A DNA stretch of 64,000 bases from JAKPUX01 sp964436305 (GCA_964436305.1 CAYTCI010000003.1:36143-100142); one strand, 5' to 3'. Positions 9,439 through 18,489 are shown, numbered from the stretch's first letter. Notes: generated from the letters alone by a model not told the origin. A program made the numbers and translations.

Positions 9439-10032
9439 ATGTCCCTTGAAAACCATCTCCCCCATCGTCCCTGCTATCTGGCTTCGCAATCGCCGCGGCG
9501 CAAACAGCTGCTGCAACTGATCGGCCTGAAATTTCACGTCCTCCCCAGCAGTGTGGACGAATCGGCGTGCACCGAAACCGATCCCGCCCGGCATGTGCAG
9601 ACCCTCGCTTTGGCCAAGGCCGAGGAGGTCGGGCGCCGGGTGGAGCTGGGTCTGATCGTCGGCGCCGATACCATCGTCGTGCTCGACGATCAGATTCTCG
9701 GTAAACCCGCCGATGAGGAGGAGGCGGTCAGCATGCTTCGGCGCCTGAGCGGGCGCACGCATCAGGTCTATACCGGATTCGCCATTCACTACCAGCCGGA
9801 GGGAGAGAGTATCACCGGTTATGAAGTGACCAATGTGCATTTTCGCGCGCTCGAGGAATGGGAGATCCGCAGTTATGTCGATTCGGGCGGCCCCATGGAC
9901 AAAGCCGGCGCCTATGGCATTCAGGATCAGAGTGCCCTCTTCGCCGACCGGATCGAGGGATGTTTTTATAACGTGGTCGGTTTTCCACTGACCCGTTTTT
10001 ATTTGACCTTGCTTAATTTTAACAAAGAGTAG
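9439..10032 (+). CDS. maf: Maf family nucleoside triphosphate pyrophosphatase
   Basis: 197 aa, normal for Maf. The N-terminal LASQSPRRKQLLQLIG matches the (A/S)SxSPRR phosphate-binding loop, VGADTIVVLDDQILGKP carries the catalytic Asp, and GRTHQVYTGFA plus DKAGAYGIQ complete the family motifs. These enzymes hydrolyse dTTP/UTP or modified nucleotides to the monophosphate, acting in nucleotide pool sanitation and linked to septum control. The DKAGAYGIQ region resembles YhdE-type dTTP/UTPases, although subtype assignment is tentative. Confidence 0.95.
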   Translation: MSLENHLPHRPCYLASQSPRRKQLLQLIGLKFHVLPSSVDESACTETDPARHVQTLALAKAEEVGRRVELGLIVGADTIVVLDDQILGKPADEEEAVSMLRRLSGRTHQVYTGFAIHYQPEGESITGYEVTNVHFRALEEWEIRSYVDSGGPMDKAGAYGIQDQSALFADRIEGCFYNVVGFPLTRFYLTLLNFNKE

Positions 10033-10036
10033 GCCT

Positions 10037-10909
10037 GTGAACGAAGAATTGAAATCCCTGGGTGAGGAAATCGCCCGGCAGCGCCTGGAGAAGGGGCTGA
10101 CCATCCCGCAGCTTTCCGCCCGAACCAAGATCGCTGAAGGCTATCTGGAGAAACTGGAACAGGGCGATTTCGCCTTTTTGCCGGTCGTCTATATCCGGGC
10201 TTTCATCCGTGCGGTGGCCAGTGAAATCGGACTGGACCCGGAGGTGATGATGCGACGGTTTGCCGGTGTCCAGGGCGCGGCCGCCCCCGGCAGCACGGCA
10301 GGGGCGGCGGCGGTGCCCTCCGTACCCGACAAGTCCTTCACCCCGCCGGCGGAAAAGAGCCTGCGGCTTGAACCGGAGGAGCGGGGTGAGACCGATGATA
10401 CCGGCTGGTTCAAAAGCCCCTTCACTCTGGGACTCATGCTGCTGGTGCTGCTGGCGTTGCTCTATCTCTTCTTTGGCCGAAAACCGGCTGTGGAGCCCAA
10501 TCCGATGGAGACCGGGATTTCCGTGGTCGCCCCGCCGGTGGAGAATCCGCCTTTGCGGGACGCTCCGCTGGTGCCCGTGGACGAGCATAACAAGGTGGAC
10601 AGCACTGCCATCTCGCGCTTGACCCTGACACTCAAGTCGGAGGAGACCGCCTGGGTTCGCATTGTCTACCAGGACAGTCTGGTCGAGGAGGGGGTCTTTT
10701 CGGAGGGATTGAGCCGCTCCTGGATCAGCCCGGAAAAATTCTACCTCAAGATCGGCAATGCCGGCGGGATCCGTCTTGCCCTCGACGGCCAGGATCTCGG
10801 GTATCCGGGCAAGAAGGGTCAGGTGGTCACCATCGTCGTCAGCAAAGAGGGGGTTGCTGCACTGGATCCCGCCCAGGCGCCCCCGCTGCTCACCCAGATG
10901 CGGCCCTGA
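10037..10909 (+). CDS. RodZ-like protein: cytoplasmic helix-turn-helix, one membrane helix, periplasmic DUF4115 domain
   Basis: 290 aa with a GTG start. Residues 1-75 form a Cro/CI-type helix-turn-helix (LGEEIARQRLEKGLTIPQLS...KIAEGYLEKLEQGDF), the arrangement used by RodZ to bind MreB rather than DNA. After a Pro/Ala-rich linker there is one strong transmembrane helix (about 134-150, LGLMLLVLLALLYLFF), then a periplasmic tail whose last ~90 residues (LTLKSEETAWVRIVYQDS... SEGLSRSW) fit DUF4115. The role is most likely cell-shape or elongasome organisation. It lies 3 bp upstream of the peptidoglycan ligase gene mpl, which fits a cell-wall context. No mreB is in the window. Confidence 0.85.
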   Translation: MNEELKSLGEEIARQRLEKGLTIPQLSARTKIAEGYLEKLEQGDFAFLPVVYIRAFIRAVASEIGLDPEVMMRRFAGVQGAAAPGSTAGAAAVPSVPDKSFTPPAEKSLRLEPEERGETDDTGWFKSPFTLGLMLLVLLALLYLFFGRKPAVEPNPMETGISVVAPPVENPPLRDAPLVPVDEHNKVDSTAISRLTLTLKSEETAWVRIVYQDSLVEEGVFSEGLSRSWISPEKFYLKIGNAGGIRLALDGQDLGYPGKKGQVVTIVVSKEGVAALDPAQAPPLLTQMRP

Positions 10910-10912
10910 GGC

Positions 10913-12343
10913 GTGACCCGTATGATGACCGACAAACCGCAGCGTATCTATTTTCTCGCCATCTGTGGCACGGCGATGGCCTCCCTGGCGGCGATGCTCC
11001 GGCGCAAGGGGCACACGGTCTATGGCTCGGACAGCGGCGTCTACCCGCCGATGAGCGATTTTCTCGCCGAGCAGGGGATTGAGGCCCTCTCGGGTTTTGA
11101 TCCGGCCCATCTCGATCCCGCCCCCGATCTGGTCGTGGTGGGCAATGTCATCTCACGCGGCAATGTCGAGATCGAGGAGATCCTCGACCGCCGCATTCCC
11201 TATATCTCGCTGCCGGAGGCTCTGCGCGAATTCTGCATCCGCGGGCACCGCTCGATCGTGGTCACCGGCACCCATGGCAAGACGACCACCACTGCCCTGA
11301 TCGCCTGGATCTTTGAGTATGCCAGGCGCGATCCCAATTTTCTCATCGGCGGCATCCCCAACAATTTCGGCCGTGGTTTTCAGGTCGGCCGGGGCGAGGA
11401 GATCATCCTGGAGGGGGATGAGTACGACTCAGCCTACTTCGACAAGGCCGCCAAGTTTCTGCGCTACCTCCCGGACGTCGGCATCATCAACCATATCGAG
11501 TTCGATCATGCCGATATCTATAACAACCTGGAGGAGATCCTGGTCGCTTTCCGCCGCTTCGTCAATCTGATCCCGCGCAGCGGCCTGCTGGTCAGTTGTG
11601 CCGATTACGAGACGGTGCGCGGTGTCAGCAGGCGGGCTTTTTGTCCGGTCGAGAGCTTCGGATTCTCGGCTGAGGCTTTGTGGCAGCCGCGCGATCTGGT
11701 GGTGACGGAGAGAGGCATGCGGTTCACCGTCCTGCGCGGCGGCGAGGCGCTGGGCGAGGTGGAGGTCGATCTCCTCGGGGACCATAATGTGCGTAACGTG
11801 CTGGCGGCGATCGCTGTGGCGCGCCACCGCGGGATCGCCTTCCCGGCCATTCAGGCCGCACTGAAAGAGTTTGCCGGCATCCGTCGACGGCTCGAGTTCA
11901 AGGGGGAGGCCGGTGGAGTCGCGGTCTATGATGATTTTGGTCACCATCCCACCGCCATCCTCGAGACCTTGCGGGGTTTCCGCCGCCGCCATCCGGGGAA
12001 GCGGATCTGGGCACTCTTTGAACCGCGTTCCGCAACGACCCGGCGCTCCGTCTTTCAGCGTGAGATGGCCGCGGCCTTTGCCGAGGCTGATGCCGCCCTG
12101 ATCGCCCCTGTCGATCGTCCCGATAAAGCCCCGGAAGGGCAGCGCTTTTCAACCGAGACCCTGGCTGCCGATCTGCGCCAAAGGGGGCGCGAGGCCGCGG
12201 CGGTGGCGTCGGTCGATGAGATGCTTGTTTATCTCCTCCGCCAGTTGCGGCCGGGGGATGTGGTTATCTCGTTCAGCAACGGACCCTTTGGCAACATTCA
12301 TGACCGCTTGTTGACAGCATTGCAGGAAAAGACGATTCCATAA
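10913..12343 (+). CDS. mpl: UDP-N-acetylmuramate:L-alanyl-gamma-D-glutamyl-meso-diaminopimelate ligase (Mpl)
   Basis: 476 aa. Mpl joins recycled murein tripeptide to UDP-MurNAc with ATP in the cytoplasm. The N-terminal Rossmann part reads IYFLAICGTAMASLAAMLRR with GSD, the Mur ligase P-loop is GTHGKTTTTALI (119-130), and IPNNFGRGFQVGRGEEIILE followed by GDEYDSAYFDK is the Mpl-specific form of the central domain (MurC has a different sequence there). HIEFDHADIY and the C-terminal YDDFGHHPTAI are also typical. GTG at 10913 or ATG at 10922/10925 may be the start. It follows the RodZ-like gene by 3 bp. Confidence 0.93.
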   Translation: MTRMMTDKPQRIYFLAICGTAMASLAAMLRRKGHTVYGSDSGVYPPMSDFLAEQGIEALSGFDPAHLDPAPDLVVVGNVISRGNVEIEEILDRRIPYISLPEALREFCIRGHRSIVVTGTHGKTTTTALIAWIFEYARRDPNFLIGGIPNNFGRGFQVGRGEEIILEGDEYDSAYFDKAAKFLRYLPDVGIINHIEFDHADIYNNLEEILVAFRRFVNLIPRSGLLVSCADYETVRGVSRRAFCPVESFGFSAEALWQPRDLVVTERGMRFTVLRGGEALGEVEVDLLGDHNVRNVLAAIAVARHRGIAFPAIQAALKEFAGIRRRLEFKGEAGGVAVYDDFGHHPTAILETLRGFRRRHPGKRIWALFEPRSATTRRSVFQREMAAAFAEADAALIAPVDRPDKAPEGQRFSTETLAADLRQRGREAAAVASVDEMLVYLLRQLRPGDVVISFSNGPFGNIHDRLLTALQEKTIP

Positions 12344-12362
12344 AGGTGAGAGGTCGTACTAC

Positions 12363-12827
12363 ATGGATAGAAGAAACAGAACTCCCCGCGAAGAGCCAAG
12401 TCCCAAAGTGATTGAACTGGTGCGACAGGTCGAAAATGACCTGATGGATGCACTCGCTCCGGTAAGTCTGACCCAACTCGACGCCAGCGAACGACGCCAG
12501 GTGCATCGCCATTTCGATCGCAGTACGGAATATGCCACCAAGACCTACAAGATCAGCGAAAACGAATACGAGCTGCGGGTCTATCCGGTCGGGAATCTTC
12601 GCCGGCTTGCCGAACGCGGGGCTGAACAGGCGATCAAAACCGGGCAGAAGGTGCCCTTGCCGCCCATGAGCAGCTATGAGCGCTTCATCGTCCACGAGGT
12701 GCTCAAGCAGAACGATGCGGTGAAGAGCGTCAGCCATGGCGAGGGGGCAGAACGTCACATCGAGATCGAGCCGGAGCTCTACGGGCGCAGCCTGAAAAAG
12801 ATGATCAAAAAGATCAAGCTGATCTGA
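12363..12827 (+). CDS. R3H domain protein
   Basis: 154 aa, soluble and basic. The C-terminal half has the R3H single-stranded nucleic-acid binding signature: YERFIVHEVL (Arg-x3-His), then VKSVSHGEGAERHIEIEP. The N-terminal part is helical and charged with no recognised domain. Unlike Jag/KhpB there is no KH or Jag-N domain, so it is a stand-alone R3H protein. It probably binds RNA or ssDNA; the target is unknown. It sits 19 bp after mpl at the end of the plus-strand run and converges with the PHP hydrolase gene. Confidence 0.75.
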   Translation: MDRRNRTPREEPSPKVIELVRQVENDLMDALAPVSLTQLDASERRQVHRHFDRSTEYATKTYKISENEYELRVYPVGNLRRLAERGAEQAIKTGQKVPLPPMSSYERFIVHEVLKQNDAVKSVSHGEGAERHIEIEPELYGRSLKKMIKKIKLI

Positions 12828-12829
12828 AG

Positions 12830-12846
12830 CCGGGCATCACGCCCGG
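12830..12846. terminator. Small hairpin between convergent genes
   Basis: A 6-bp GC stem (CCGGGC/GCCCGG) with a 5-nt loop lies just after the R3H gene stop and overlaps the end of the opposite gene. There is no clear T-run on either strand, so a termination role is only possible. Confidence 0.25.
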
Positions 12847-14474
12847 GACAAGAAGAGGGGATTGGTGAAGCAGCGGTGGAGGATGCCATCGCGCCGGCTG
12901 CTCACCTCGAGGCGGAGATAGCCGCGCGCGGGAAGCGCCGGGGCGGCCTCCTGCCATTCGAACAGCCAGGAACCCGCGGTCGCAATCGGAAGCGACCGGC
13001 GGGTTTCTTTTTTTTCTGCTGTATCGCCGATGCATAAAGTCATGCTTTCGAGTGGGCCGAAGGTGGCGGTCGATTCCGCCCGGACGGACCAGGCGAGCGG
13101 CGGCATGGTGCAGGTATCGCCGAGCGTGAGGACCGCACCTTCGCGGGTGGTGAGTTCGAGCCAGGCAGCGGGGCCGCTGGTGACCAGGCAGCGGCCATCC
13201 TTCAGGGCCTGCAGCAAGGCTGCCGGCGTCAGCCGCCCGGCTGGACGCACGATTCCGGTACGGACCTGGCCGAAAAGATGTTCCTCCTTCTCCTTTAGGG
13301 CGAGATGGGGAAAGGCGATCTGACGCCACCGTCCCCAATCGCCGTGGGCGTCATTGCCGCCGATCAGGACCGGGCGCCGGCCGGAGAGCAGCAGGCGCCG
13401 CCAGACGGCCAGGCCCCGTTCGAGGCTGACGTCTTGGAGGCTGTTCCACATCTGCACGCCATCGAGGCGGGGATGCGCGTAATCCGCGGCGCGCCAGTGA
13501 TCGCGACCGAGCAGGAGGCGCTGCAGCCGCGGCGGGCGCGACTCGGCGTGGCCGGCGAAAGCGAGGCTGGTATCCTGCAGCCGCTCCAGCACCTCGGCGA
13601 TCCGCCACTGCGGGCGGCAGCGCAGCCAGTGCTCCGCCGAGTCACCCCAGCCGGCGAAGAATTCGGGTTCGTTGAGCAGCAGAAAATGGATGTTTCGACC
13701 GCGGCTGTTGCCGGCGGAGAGTTCCTCCCCCGCAAGGATGACCGGCTGCCGGCCTGCCTCGTTCCATCCCCGGGTAAACTCCAGCAGCCAGCGCCACTTG
13801 CCCAGCGCCGCATCCCTCTGCAGGTAGTCATCCCACAGATCGTCGAGATCGTAGGAATGGTCGGTCACCGCGAAAAAGTCGAGCCCCATGGCCGTCGCAG
13901 CGGCCGCCGCTGCTTCGGGCGGGGCGCCGAATTCGACCTGGTCAGCGGTGAGGTGGCTGTGGTAGTGGAGGTCGCCAAAGCACCAGCGGCCGGTGCCGGG
14001 CAGCTCCGCGGCATCATGCCAGAGCTGCAAGGGGGCATGACGGAGCGTGGGATAGTTGTCGACGCGAACCTGGCGCAATCGCCCCGCCTGCCGGCAAAGG
14101 AGCATCGGCGTGACCTGCAGGGCCCCATGGACCGGCGGGAGCGGCAGCGGAAAGGTGCGCCACCAGAGGGATTGGCCGACCCTTTCGCCGCCCAGGGGGA
14201 TCGACTCGCTGCGGAGGATATCCTTCCCGCGGGTCATGACGATCCGGATTTCGAGCAGTTCGACGGGATAGCGGTCGGCATCCTTGATCAGCAGCAGCAA
14301 GGGCAGCTCGCGGCCGGGGGCGAGACGATGCGGGAGATCGAAAAGGATTTCGGCGCGCCGGCGGAAATAGCGGCTGGGCAGCCGGCCGATCCGGTAATGG
14401 GTCTCGACGTAAAGCAGAAAGCCGGTCAGCAGGGTGCCGGCCAGGGTGTGGGGAAGGCTGGCTGGCAGGATCAC
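12837..14474 (-). CDS. PHP-type metallohydrolase (CehA/McbA-like)
   Basis: 545 aa. After a short N-terminal hydrophobic stretch and a beta-rich region (1-160), the metal-binding PHP core begins with GDLHYHSHLT (167-176), followed by FFAVTDHS (201-208), an acidic AGEEL, GHAE and GGNDAHGD near residue 390. These are the metal ligands of the CehA/McbA family of PHP phosphoesterase-like hydrolases. The substrate is unknown; a phosphoester or other bond in the glycolipid made by this cluster is an inference from position only. Its 5' end overlaps the radical SAM gene by 4 bp (ATGA), so it is the last gene of the minus-strand glycan cluster. Confidence 0.75.
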   Translation of the reverse strand: MILPASLPHTLAGTLLTGFLLYVETHYRIGRLPSRYFRRRAEILFDLPHRLAPGRELPLLLLIKDADRYPVELLEIRIVMTRGKDILRSESIPLGGERVGQSLWWRTFPLPLPPVHGALQVTPMLLCRQAGRLRQVRVDNYPTLRHAPLQLWHDAAELPGTGRWCFGDLHYHSHLTADQVEFGAPPEAAAAAATAMGLDFFAVTDHSYDLDDLWDDYLQRDAALGKWRWLLEFTRGWNEAGRQPVILAGEELSAGNSRGRNIHFLLLNEPEFFAGWGDSAEHWLRCRPQWRIAEVLERLQDTSLAFAGHAESRPPRLQRLLLGRDHWRAADYAHPRLDGVQMWNSLQDVSLERGLAVWRRLLLSGRRPVLIGGNDAHGDWGRWRQIAFPHLALKEKEEHLFGQVRTGIVRPAGRLTPAALLQALKDGRCLVTSGPAAWLELTTREGAVLTLGDTCTMPPLAWSVRAESTATFGPLESMTLCIGDTAEKKETRRSLPIATAGSWLFEWQEAAPALPARGYLRLEVSSRRDGILHRCFTNPLFLSRA

Positions 14475-15523
14475 GGCGCCTCCCGGGCGAACGTGCCGGC
14501 TCCCTGGAGTTCAGCCAGGATTTCAGCGGCGGGGCGCAAGTCGGTCCGCCGTGCGGCGTGCGGCAGAGCGGGGCGCAGATATTTATCGAAACTGTATTTG
14601 GCCTTGGCGGTCAGGCTTTGCAGAAAGAAGCGGTCGAAGCGGTAGGTGAAGGAGGGGTCGAAATAGCAGTTCAGGGTGCATCCTTCACATACGGGCCGGC
14701 GTCCCTGCAGGGCGCGCTGTTGGCTGACCTCTGCTCCGCGCCAGACCTGCTCAAGCCCCGTCTCCAGCGGAATTCGTATGGCTTCCCGATGATAACACGG
14801 AAGGATCAGCTCGTTTTGCGGCGAGATCACCACAACGCCGTCGACCACACGGCAACGCGAGGCAGCCGTGCGGTTGCCGCCCTGGCGGCGCAACCGGTGC
14901 AGAGCGCGGTTAAGGTAAACGAAGGGTTGATTCGCGAAGGATTCGATCAACGCGAGATCCGCGGGCATCAGCTCGTGGTGCTGCCGGTGCGAAAAGACCG
15001 GATTGACGATGAGGATCAGCCGCAGGCGCTGGCAGAATTCCACCAGGCGGGGAAGATGGGACAGGGTCTCGGCGCGCGCGGTGAAGAGGATGTCCGGTTT
15101 TTCGCCAAAGTGACGGGCCCGGTCGATGCTGGTCATCACCGCCTCGAAGCAAGCAACCCCGCGCAGCCGGTCGTGATCGCCGGCCGAGGCGGCGTCCAGT
15201 GAGAAATGAAGAAAATCGACCTGCCCGGCGAGTTCGGCGGCGCGTTCCGGGTAGAGCAGGGTATTGGTGGTCAGGGTGGTGCGCAGTCCGGCGGTGCGGG
15301 CCAGCCGGAGCATCTGCGGCAGATCGGGGTGCAGCAAGGGCTCGCCGCCGGTGAAATCGACGAAGCGCAGCCCGAGGCGTGCCGCGGCGGCGAGATTGCG
15401 CGCCACATCACTCCGCTGCGCGGGCGATCCTGCGGGCTGGCGCCAGATGTCGCAGATGGTGCAGCGGCTGTTGCAGCGCTCCGTGATATAATAATGCAGC
15501 AGCAGCGGAGGCAGCCAGGACAT
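14471..15523 (-). CDS. Radical SAM protein with SPASM-like C-terminus (cluster copy 1)
   Basis: 350 aa from ATG 15523, preceded by GGGAGG at good spacing; a much longer open frame upstream overlaps the next gene and is rejected. The radical SAM cluster motif is C17-x3-C21-x2-C24 (CNSRCTICD), followed by the SAM-binding FTGGEPLLH. The C-terminal part has further cysteines (CRVVDG, CYHRE, CEGCTLNC) consistent with one auxiliary SPASM-type cluster. The family includes peptide and sugar modifying enzymes as well as HpnH-like lipid enzymes; the substrate is not evident. It lies between a glycosyltransferase and the PHP hydrolase. Confidence 0.82.
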   Translation of the reverse strand: MSWLPPLLLHYYITERCNSRCTICDIWRQPAGSPAQRSDVARNLAAAARLGLRFVDFTGGEPLLHPDLPQMLRLARTAGLRTTLTTNTLLYPERAAELAGQVDFLHFSLDAASAGDHDRLRGVACFEAVMTSIDRARHFGEKPDILFTARAETLSHLPRLVEFCQRLRLILIVNPVFSHRQHHELMPADLALIESFANQPFVYLNRALHRLRRQGGNRTAASRCRVVDGVVVISPQNELILPCYHREAIRIPLETGLEQVWRGAEVSQQRALQGRRPVCEGCTLNCYFDPSFTYRFDRFFLQSLTAKAKYSFDKYLRPALPHAARRTDLRPAAEILAELQGAGTFAREAP

Positions 15524-15537
15524 GGTTCCTCCCGGGG

Positions 15538-16674
15538 TCAGGTCTGCATGGCCCGGCCGGGGTGCGCCGGGTAGTTCTGATCTTTCCAGCGGATGCGCCG
15601 GTCGAAGAGCAGCAGCGGCGGCAGGATCAGACTGTAGGCGAAATAAAAGAGTTCGAATGCGGGAAAATGGCGCAGCAGCGCACTCTGGCCGGTCTGGCGA
15701 GTCATCTTGCGGCACAGAACCCAGTCGCAGGCCCAGAGGATCATGAGCGCCAGCAGGCCGGCCGGCTTTCCGCACACCAGCACCGCCAGGGTGGCGAGGT
15801 GACAGCCATAGCTGATCGCCATCAACAGCTTGCCGAAGGGTCGCACCTGGCGGATGCCAAGCGCCCAGCGGCGGCGCTGGTAATAGAAGGCGGGCAGTGT
15901 GGTCACCGGCAGACTGGTGACTGCCGCACCCTGTGCGGTGGTGATGCGCACCTGCCACGGACTGGAACGCGAGATCGCATCGAGGAGGGCGAAATCCTCG
16001 ATGAGACTGGGGCCAAGGGCCGGATAGCCGCCGACCGCGAGATAGGCACTGCGGCGGAAGGCCATGTTATTCCCCATCCAGCTGAGTGGCTTGCCGAGGC
16101 GGATCGCGGCGGCTGCGATGCCGAGGAGGTAGAGTCCATCCAGGGCCTGGACGGCTGCGAATATGGGGCGGCGGCCGATCCGGGGATCCAGCAGGGTCAG
16201 GCCGCCGACCAGACCAGCCTCAGGCGTAAAGGCGGCGAGCAGCTGACGAATCCAGCCTGGCGGGACCTGGCAATCTGCATCGGTGACGAAGAGAACCTCG
16301 CCGCGGCTCTCACAGATGCCGGCATAGACAGCGCCGGCCTTGCCCGGCAGTGTTTTTTCACCGCGGGCCAGATAGAGTGCTCGTACCTGCGGATGGGCCG
16401 TACAGAAGGCCTGCAGCAGCCGGTCTGAGCCGTCGCTCGAATCGTCGTCGATGAAAAAGATCTCGAGTTTGTCGGCCGGATAGTCAAGGGCGACGAGCGA
16501 GTCAAGGCAGGCGGCCAGGTGCGGCGCTTCATTGCGGATGGCGATGATCACGCTCACCAGTGGCTCCCAGGGCGGCTGCTCCGCATCCCCGGCGAAGAGG
16601 CCCTCCAGCTGGCGGCTCAAGACGACCACCATCGCGGCATAGAGGCCGCAGAGGATGAGCAGCAGGACCGACAA
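15538..16674 (-). CDS. Membrane glycosyltransferase family 2 (cluster copy 1)
   Basis: 378 aa from a TTG 1 bp after the previous stop (AAGGAA upstream); a longer frame would overlap the DUF3108 gene. One N-terminal membrane helix is followed by a GT-A domain: VSVIIAIRNEAPHL, FFIDDDSSDGS, LPGKAGAVYAG and FVTDADCQVPPGW (the DxD-like metal site). The acceptor region has MGNNMAFRR and LIEDFALL in place of the GDD of its paralogs, then YYQRRRWALG (QxxRW-like). The C-terminus has three to four membrane helices. This is the layout of inner-membrane transferases that add sugars to lipid acceptors, such as HpnB/CrtQ-like proteins. It is the most divergent of the five paralogs here. Confidence 0.85.
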   Translation of the reverse strand: MSVLLLILCGLYAAMVVVLSRQLEGLFAGDAEQPPWEPLVSVIIAIRNEAPHLAACLDSLVALDYPADKLEIFFIDDDSSDGSDRLLQAFCTAHPQVRALYLARGEKTLPGKAGAVYAGICESRGEVLFVTDADCQVPPGWIRQLLAAFTPEAGLVGGLTLLDPRIGRRPIFAAVQALDGLYLLGIAAAAIRLGKPLSWMGNNMAFRRSAYLAVGGYPALGPSLIEDFALLDAISRSSPWQVRITTAQGAAVTSLPVTTLPAFYYQRRRWALGIRQVRPFGKLLMAISYGCHLATLAVLVCGKPAGLLALMILWACDWVLCRKMTRQTGQSALLRHFPAFELFYFAYSLILPPLLLFDRRIRWKDQNYPAHPGRAMQT

Positions 16675-16675
16675 A

Positions 16676-17434
16676 TCAGTTTCCTTCCTGATGGCTCTGG
16701 AGGCGCATGACGACCCGCTGGCCCGCTGGCCCGAACTGCAACAGCAGCGGGAGATTAGCCGGGGGCGGTCCAAGGCAGACGGTCAGCATCCCCTCCGGCC
16801 GGGCGATGCGGTTGGTCAGCAGGTCGGTCTTCCAGGCTCGCGCCGCTGTGCTGCCGCTGCGGCTGAAACGCAGCACCACCTGCCGCACGCTGACCTTGCC
16901 GTCGGGGCCCTGGAGTTCACCGCCCTCAAGCACCCGGCCGCTGGCGATCCATGCCTGACTTTCGATATCGAGTGCAAAAGCGACCGAATCACCGACGGCG
17001 GGAGAGCGCTGCCGCAGCTGGAAGAGCATGGTGAAGAGGTCCATGGCATCGGCGAGGAAGGGCCAGACGCCCAGGCTGCCGCCCTGCGCGAGCCGCGTCG
17101 TCCGGTCGTAATGGATCTCGAGGGTCTGTTCGAGATTGCTCTGATCGATCCGTTTGCGTACCGTCAGGGGCAAGCCGGTGTGCGGATCGATCTCGGTCTG
17201 GTAGAGATTGTGGATGGAGAAGAGCAGGCTGGTGAGTCTTTTGGTATCGATGCGGGCCTCGATCCGCTGCGGATCGCCGGGTACGAAGCGGATGACCGCC
17301 TCGGCCGCGCCGATTCCCTTGAAGGAGAGGGAAAAACCGAGGGTTTCGTTCCGGTCGGGCGGCAGCGCCGATTGGGAATGCGCACAGAGGGGCAGCAGAC
17401 AGAGCGCCATGCAGATGCACCGCAGCCGGTTCAT
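16676..17434 (-). CDS. DUF3108 domain periplasmic protein
   Basis: 252 aa with a signal peptide (cleavage near SQS). The body is beta-rich and matches DUF3108: LGFSLSFKGIGAAEAVIRF at the start, DPHTGLPLTVRKRIDQ in the middle, and a typical closing region. Function in the family is unknown; members are periplasmic, often near envelope genes. The start ATG overlaps the radical SAM stop (ATGA) and the next glycosyltransferase starts 1 bp after its stop, so it is embedded in the operon and probably serves the same envelope product. Confidence 0.72.
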   Translation of the reverse strand: MNRLRCICMALCLLPLCAHSQSALPPDRNETLGFSLSFKGIGAAEAVIRFVPGDPQRIEARIDTKRLTSLLFSIHNLYQTEIDPHTGLPLTVRKRIDQSNLEQTLEIHYDRTTRLAQGGSLGVWPFLADAMDLFTMLFQLRQRSPAVGDSVAFALDIESQAWIASGRVLEGGELQGPDGKVSVRQVVLRFSRSGSTAARAWKTDLLTNRIARPEGMLTVCLGPPPANLPLLLQFGPAGQRVVMRLQSHQEGN

Positions 17435-18489
17435 GACCGCCGCCGCTGCATGCGCAAAATTTTGCGGGCGTTATCCAGCGCCTCGCCGAGCGAGCGCGGA
17501 TGGACCAGCAGATAGCGCTGGGTGTAGCAGGTGGTCCAGCAGCCGCGGCATGCCCGGTAGGCCGCCAGCCGTTCACGATAGGCCGGACTCGAAAAGATCT
17601 CCCGCATAGAGGATTGGCGGAGGTTGCCGACCGGACCGCCCCAGCAGAGGTGGAGATCCCCGTTCTCCATGATGGTAGTCCGGCTGCTGAGAAAACGCGA
17701 GGCGACGAAGGGACACGGTGTGGTTTCGCCCTGGCGGACAAAGGATTCCACTCCGCGCACCCAGGCATTGAGATTGAGGATGTCGGGATTGCGGTCGAGG
17801 AAGGCCGCCAGCCGCGTCAGGCGCTCGCCGGGCTGCACCGCGAGATCATCGTCATCGCGCGTGGTTTCGGTCAGGTGGTGGTAGAGGCCGATGGTTGCTT
17901 TCCAGCCGATGCGTTTGGCCGTGGCGATGAGTTCGGGCACCTGATCGAGATTGAGATCGCTGAGGACGATGTTGCAATAGAGCAGGGAGCGTGAGCCGCC
18001 GCGCATGGCCGAAATCATCTCCATGTGCCGCAATACGGTGGCGCTGAAATCCCTGGCGCCGCGCAGTCGATCCCCGATTTCACCGAAGCCATCGAGTGAG
18101 GTCTGGATATTAATGTTGTGGTCGAGGCAGAAGCGGCCGATCTCACGGATCCGCTCGTTGGTATTGTAGAGTCCGGTGACCAGGGTGGTCGCCACCGGGA
18201 AGGTCTTTTTCGCCTCGAGGAGGATTTCCGGCAGATCATGGACCAGCGTGGCTTCGCCTCCGGAAATAAAGCCGATATAGGCTCCGTACTGCTGCAGTTC
18301 GCGGGCGATGCGGCGGAAACTGGCGAGATCCATGCTGGCCGGTTCGGTCGTGCGTTCGTAAACCTGGCACTGGCGGCAGCGCTGGGTGCAAAGGCGGGTG
18401 AGGCGCACCTCGGTACTCGAGTTGAGGGGGCGCCGGTCCCAGGCGTGCGAGAGGATGGCGGGTCCTTTTTTGACGAGATGTGGGATCAT
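17431..18489 (-). CDS. Radical SAM protein with SPASM-like C-terminus (cluster copy 2)
   Basis: 352 aa from ATG 18489, which overlaps the preceding stop (ATGA). Cluster motif C34-x3-C38-x2-C41 (CTQRCRQCQ), then FISGGEATL as the SAM-binding motif. The C-terminal region has CPF, LHLCWGG and CRGCWTTCY cysteines that could ligate an auxiliary cluster. It is clearly different in sequence from copies 1 and 3, so these are not recent duplicates. It probably modifies a small substrate or glycan precursor by radical chemistry; the substrate is unknown. Confidence 0.82.
   Translation of the reverse strand: MIPHLVKKGPAILSHAWDRRPLNSSTEVRLTRLCTQRCRQCQVYERTTEPASMDLASFRRIARELQQYGAYIGFISGGEATLVHDLPEILLEAKKTFPVATTLVTGLYNTNERIREIGRFCLDHNINIQTSLDGFGEIGDRLRGARDFSATVLRHMEMISAMRGGSRSLLYCNIVLSDLNLDQVPELIATAKRIGWKATIGLYHHLTETTRDDDDLAVQPGERLTRLAAFLDRNPDILNLNAWVRGVESFVRQGETTPCPFVASRFLSSRTTIMENGDLHLCWGGPVGNLRQSSMREIFSSPAYRERLAAYRACRGCWTTCYTQRYLLVHPRSLGEALDNARKILRMQRRRS

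Noticed and set aside
14471..15958. A 495-codon version of radical SAM copy 1
   Set aside because: The added residues overlap the GT2 gene and look like out-of-frame sequence; ATG 15523 has a GGGAGG ribosome site.
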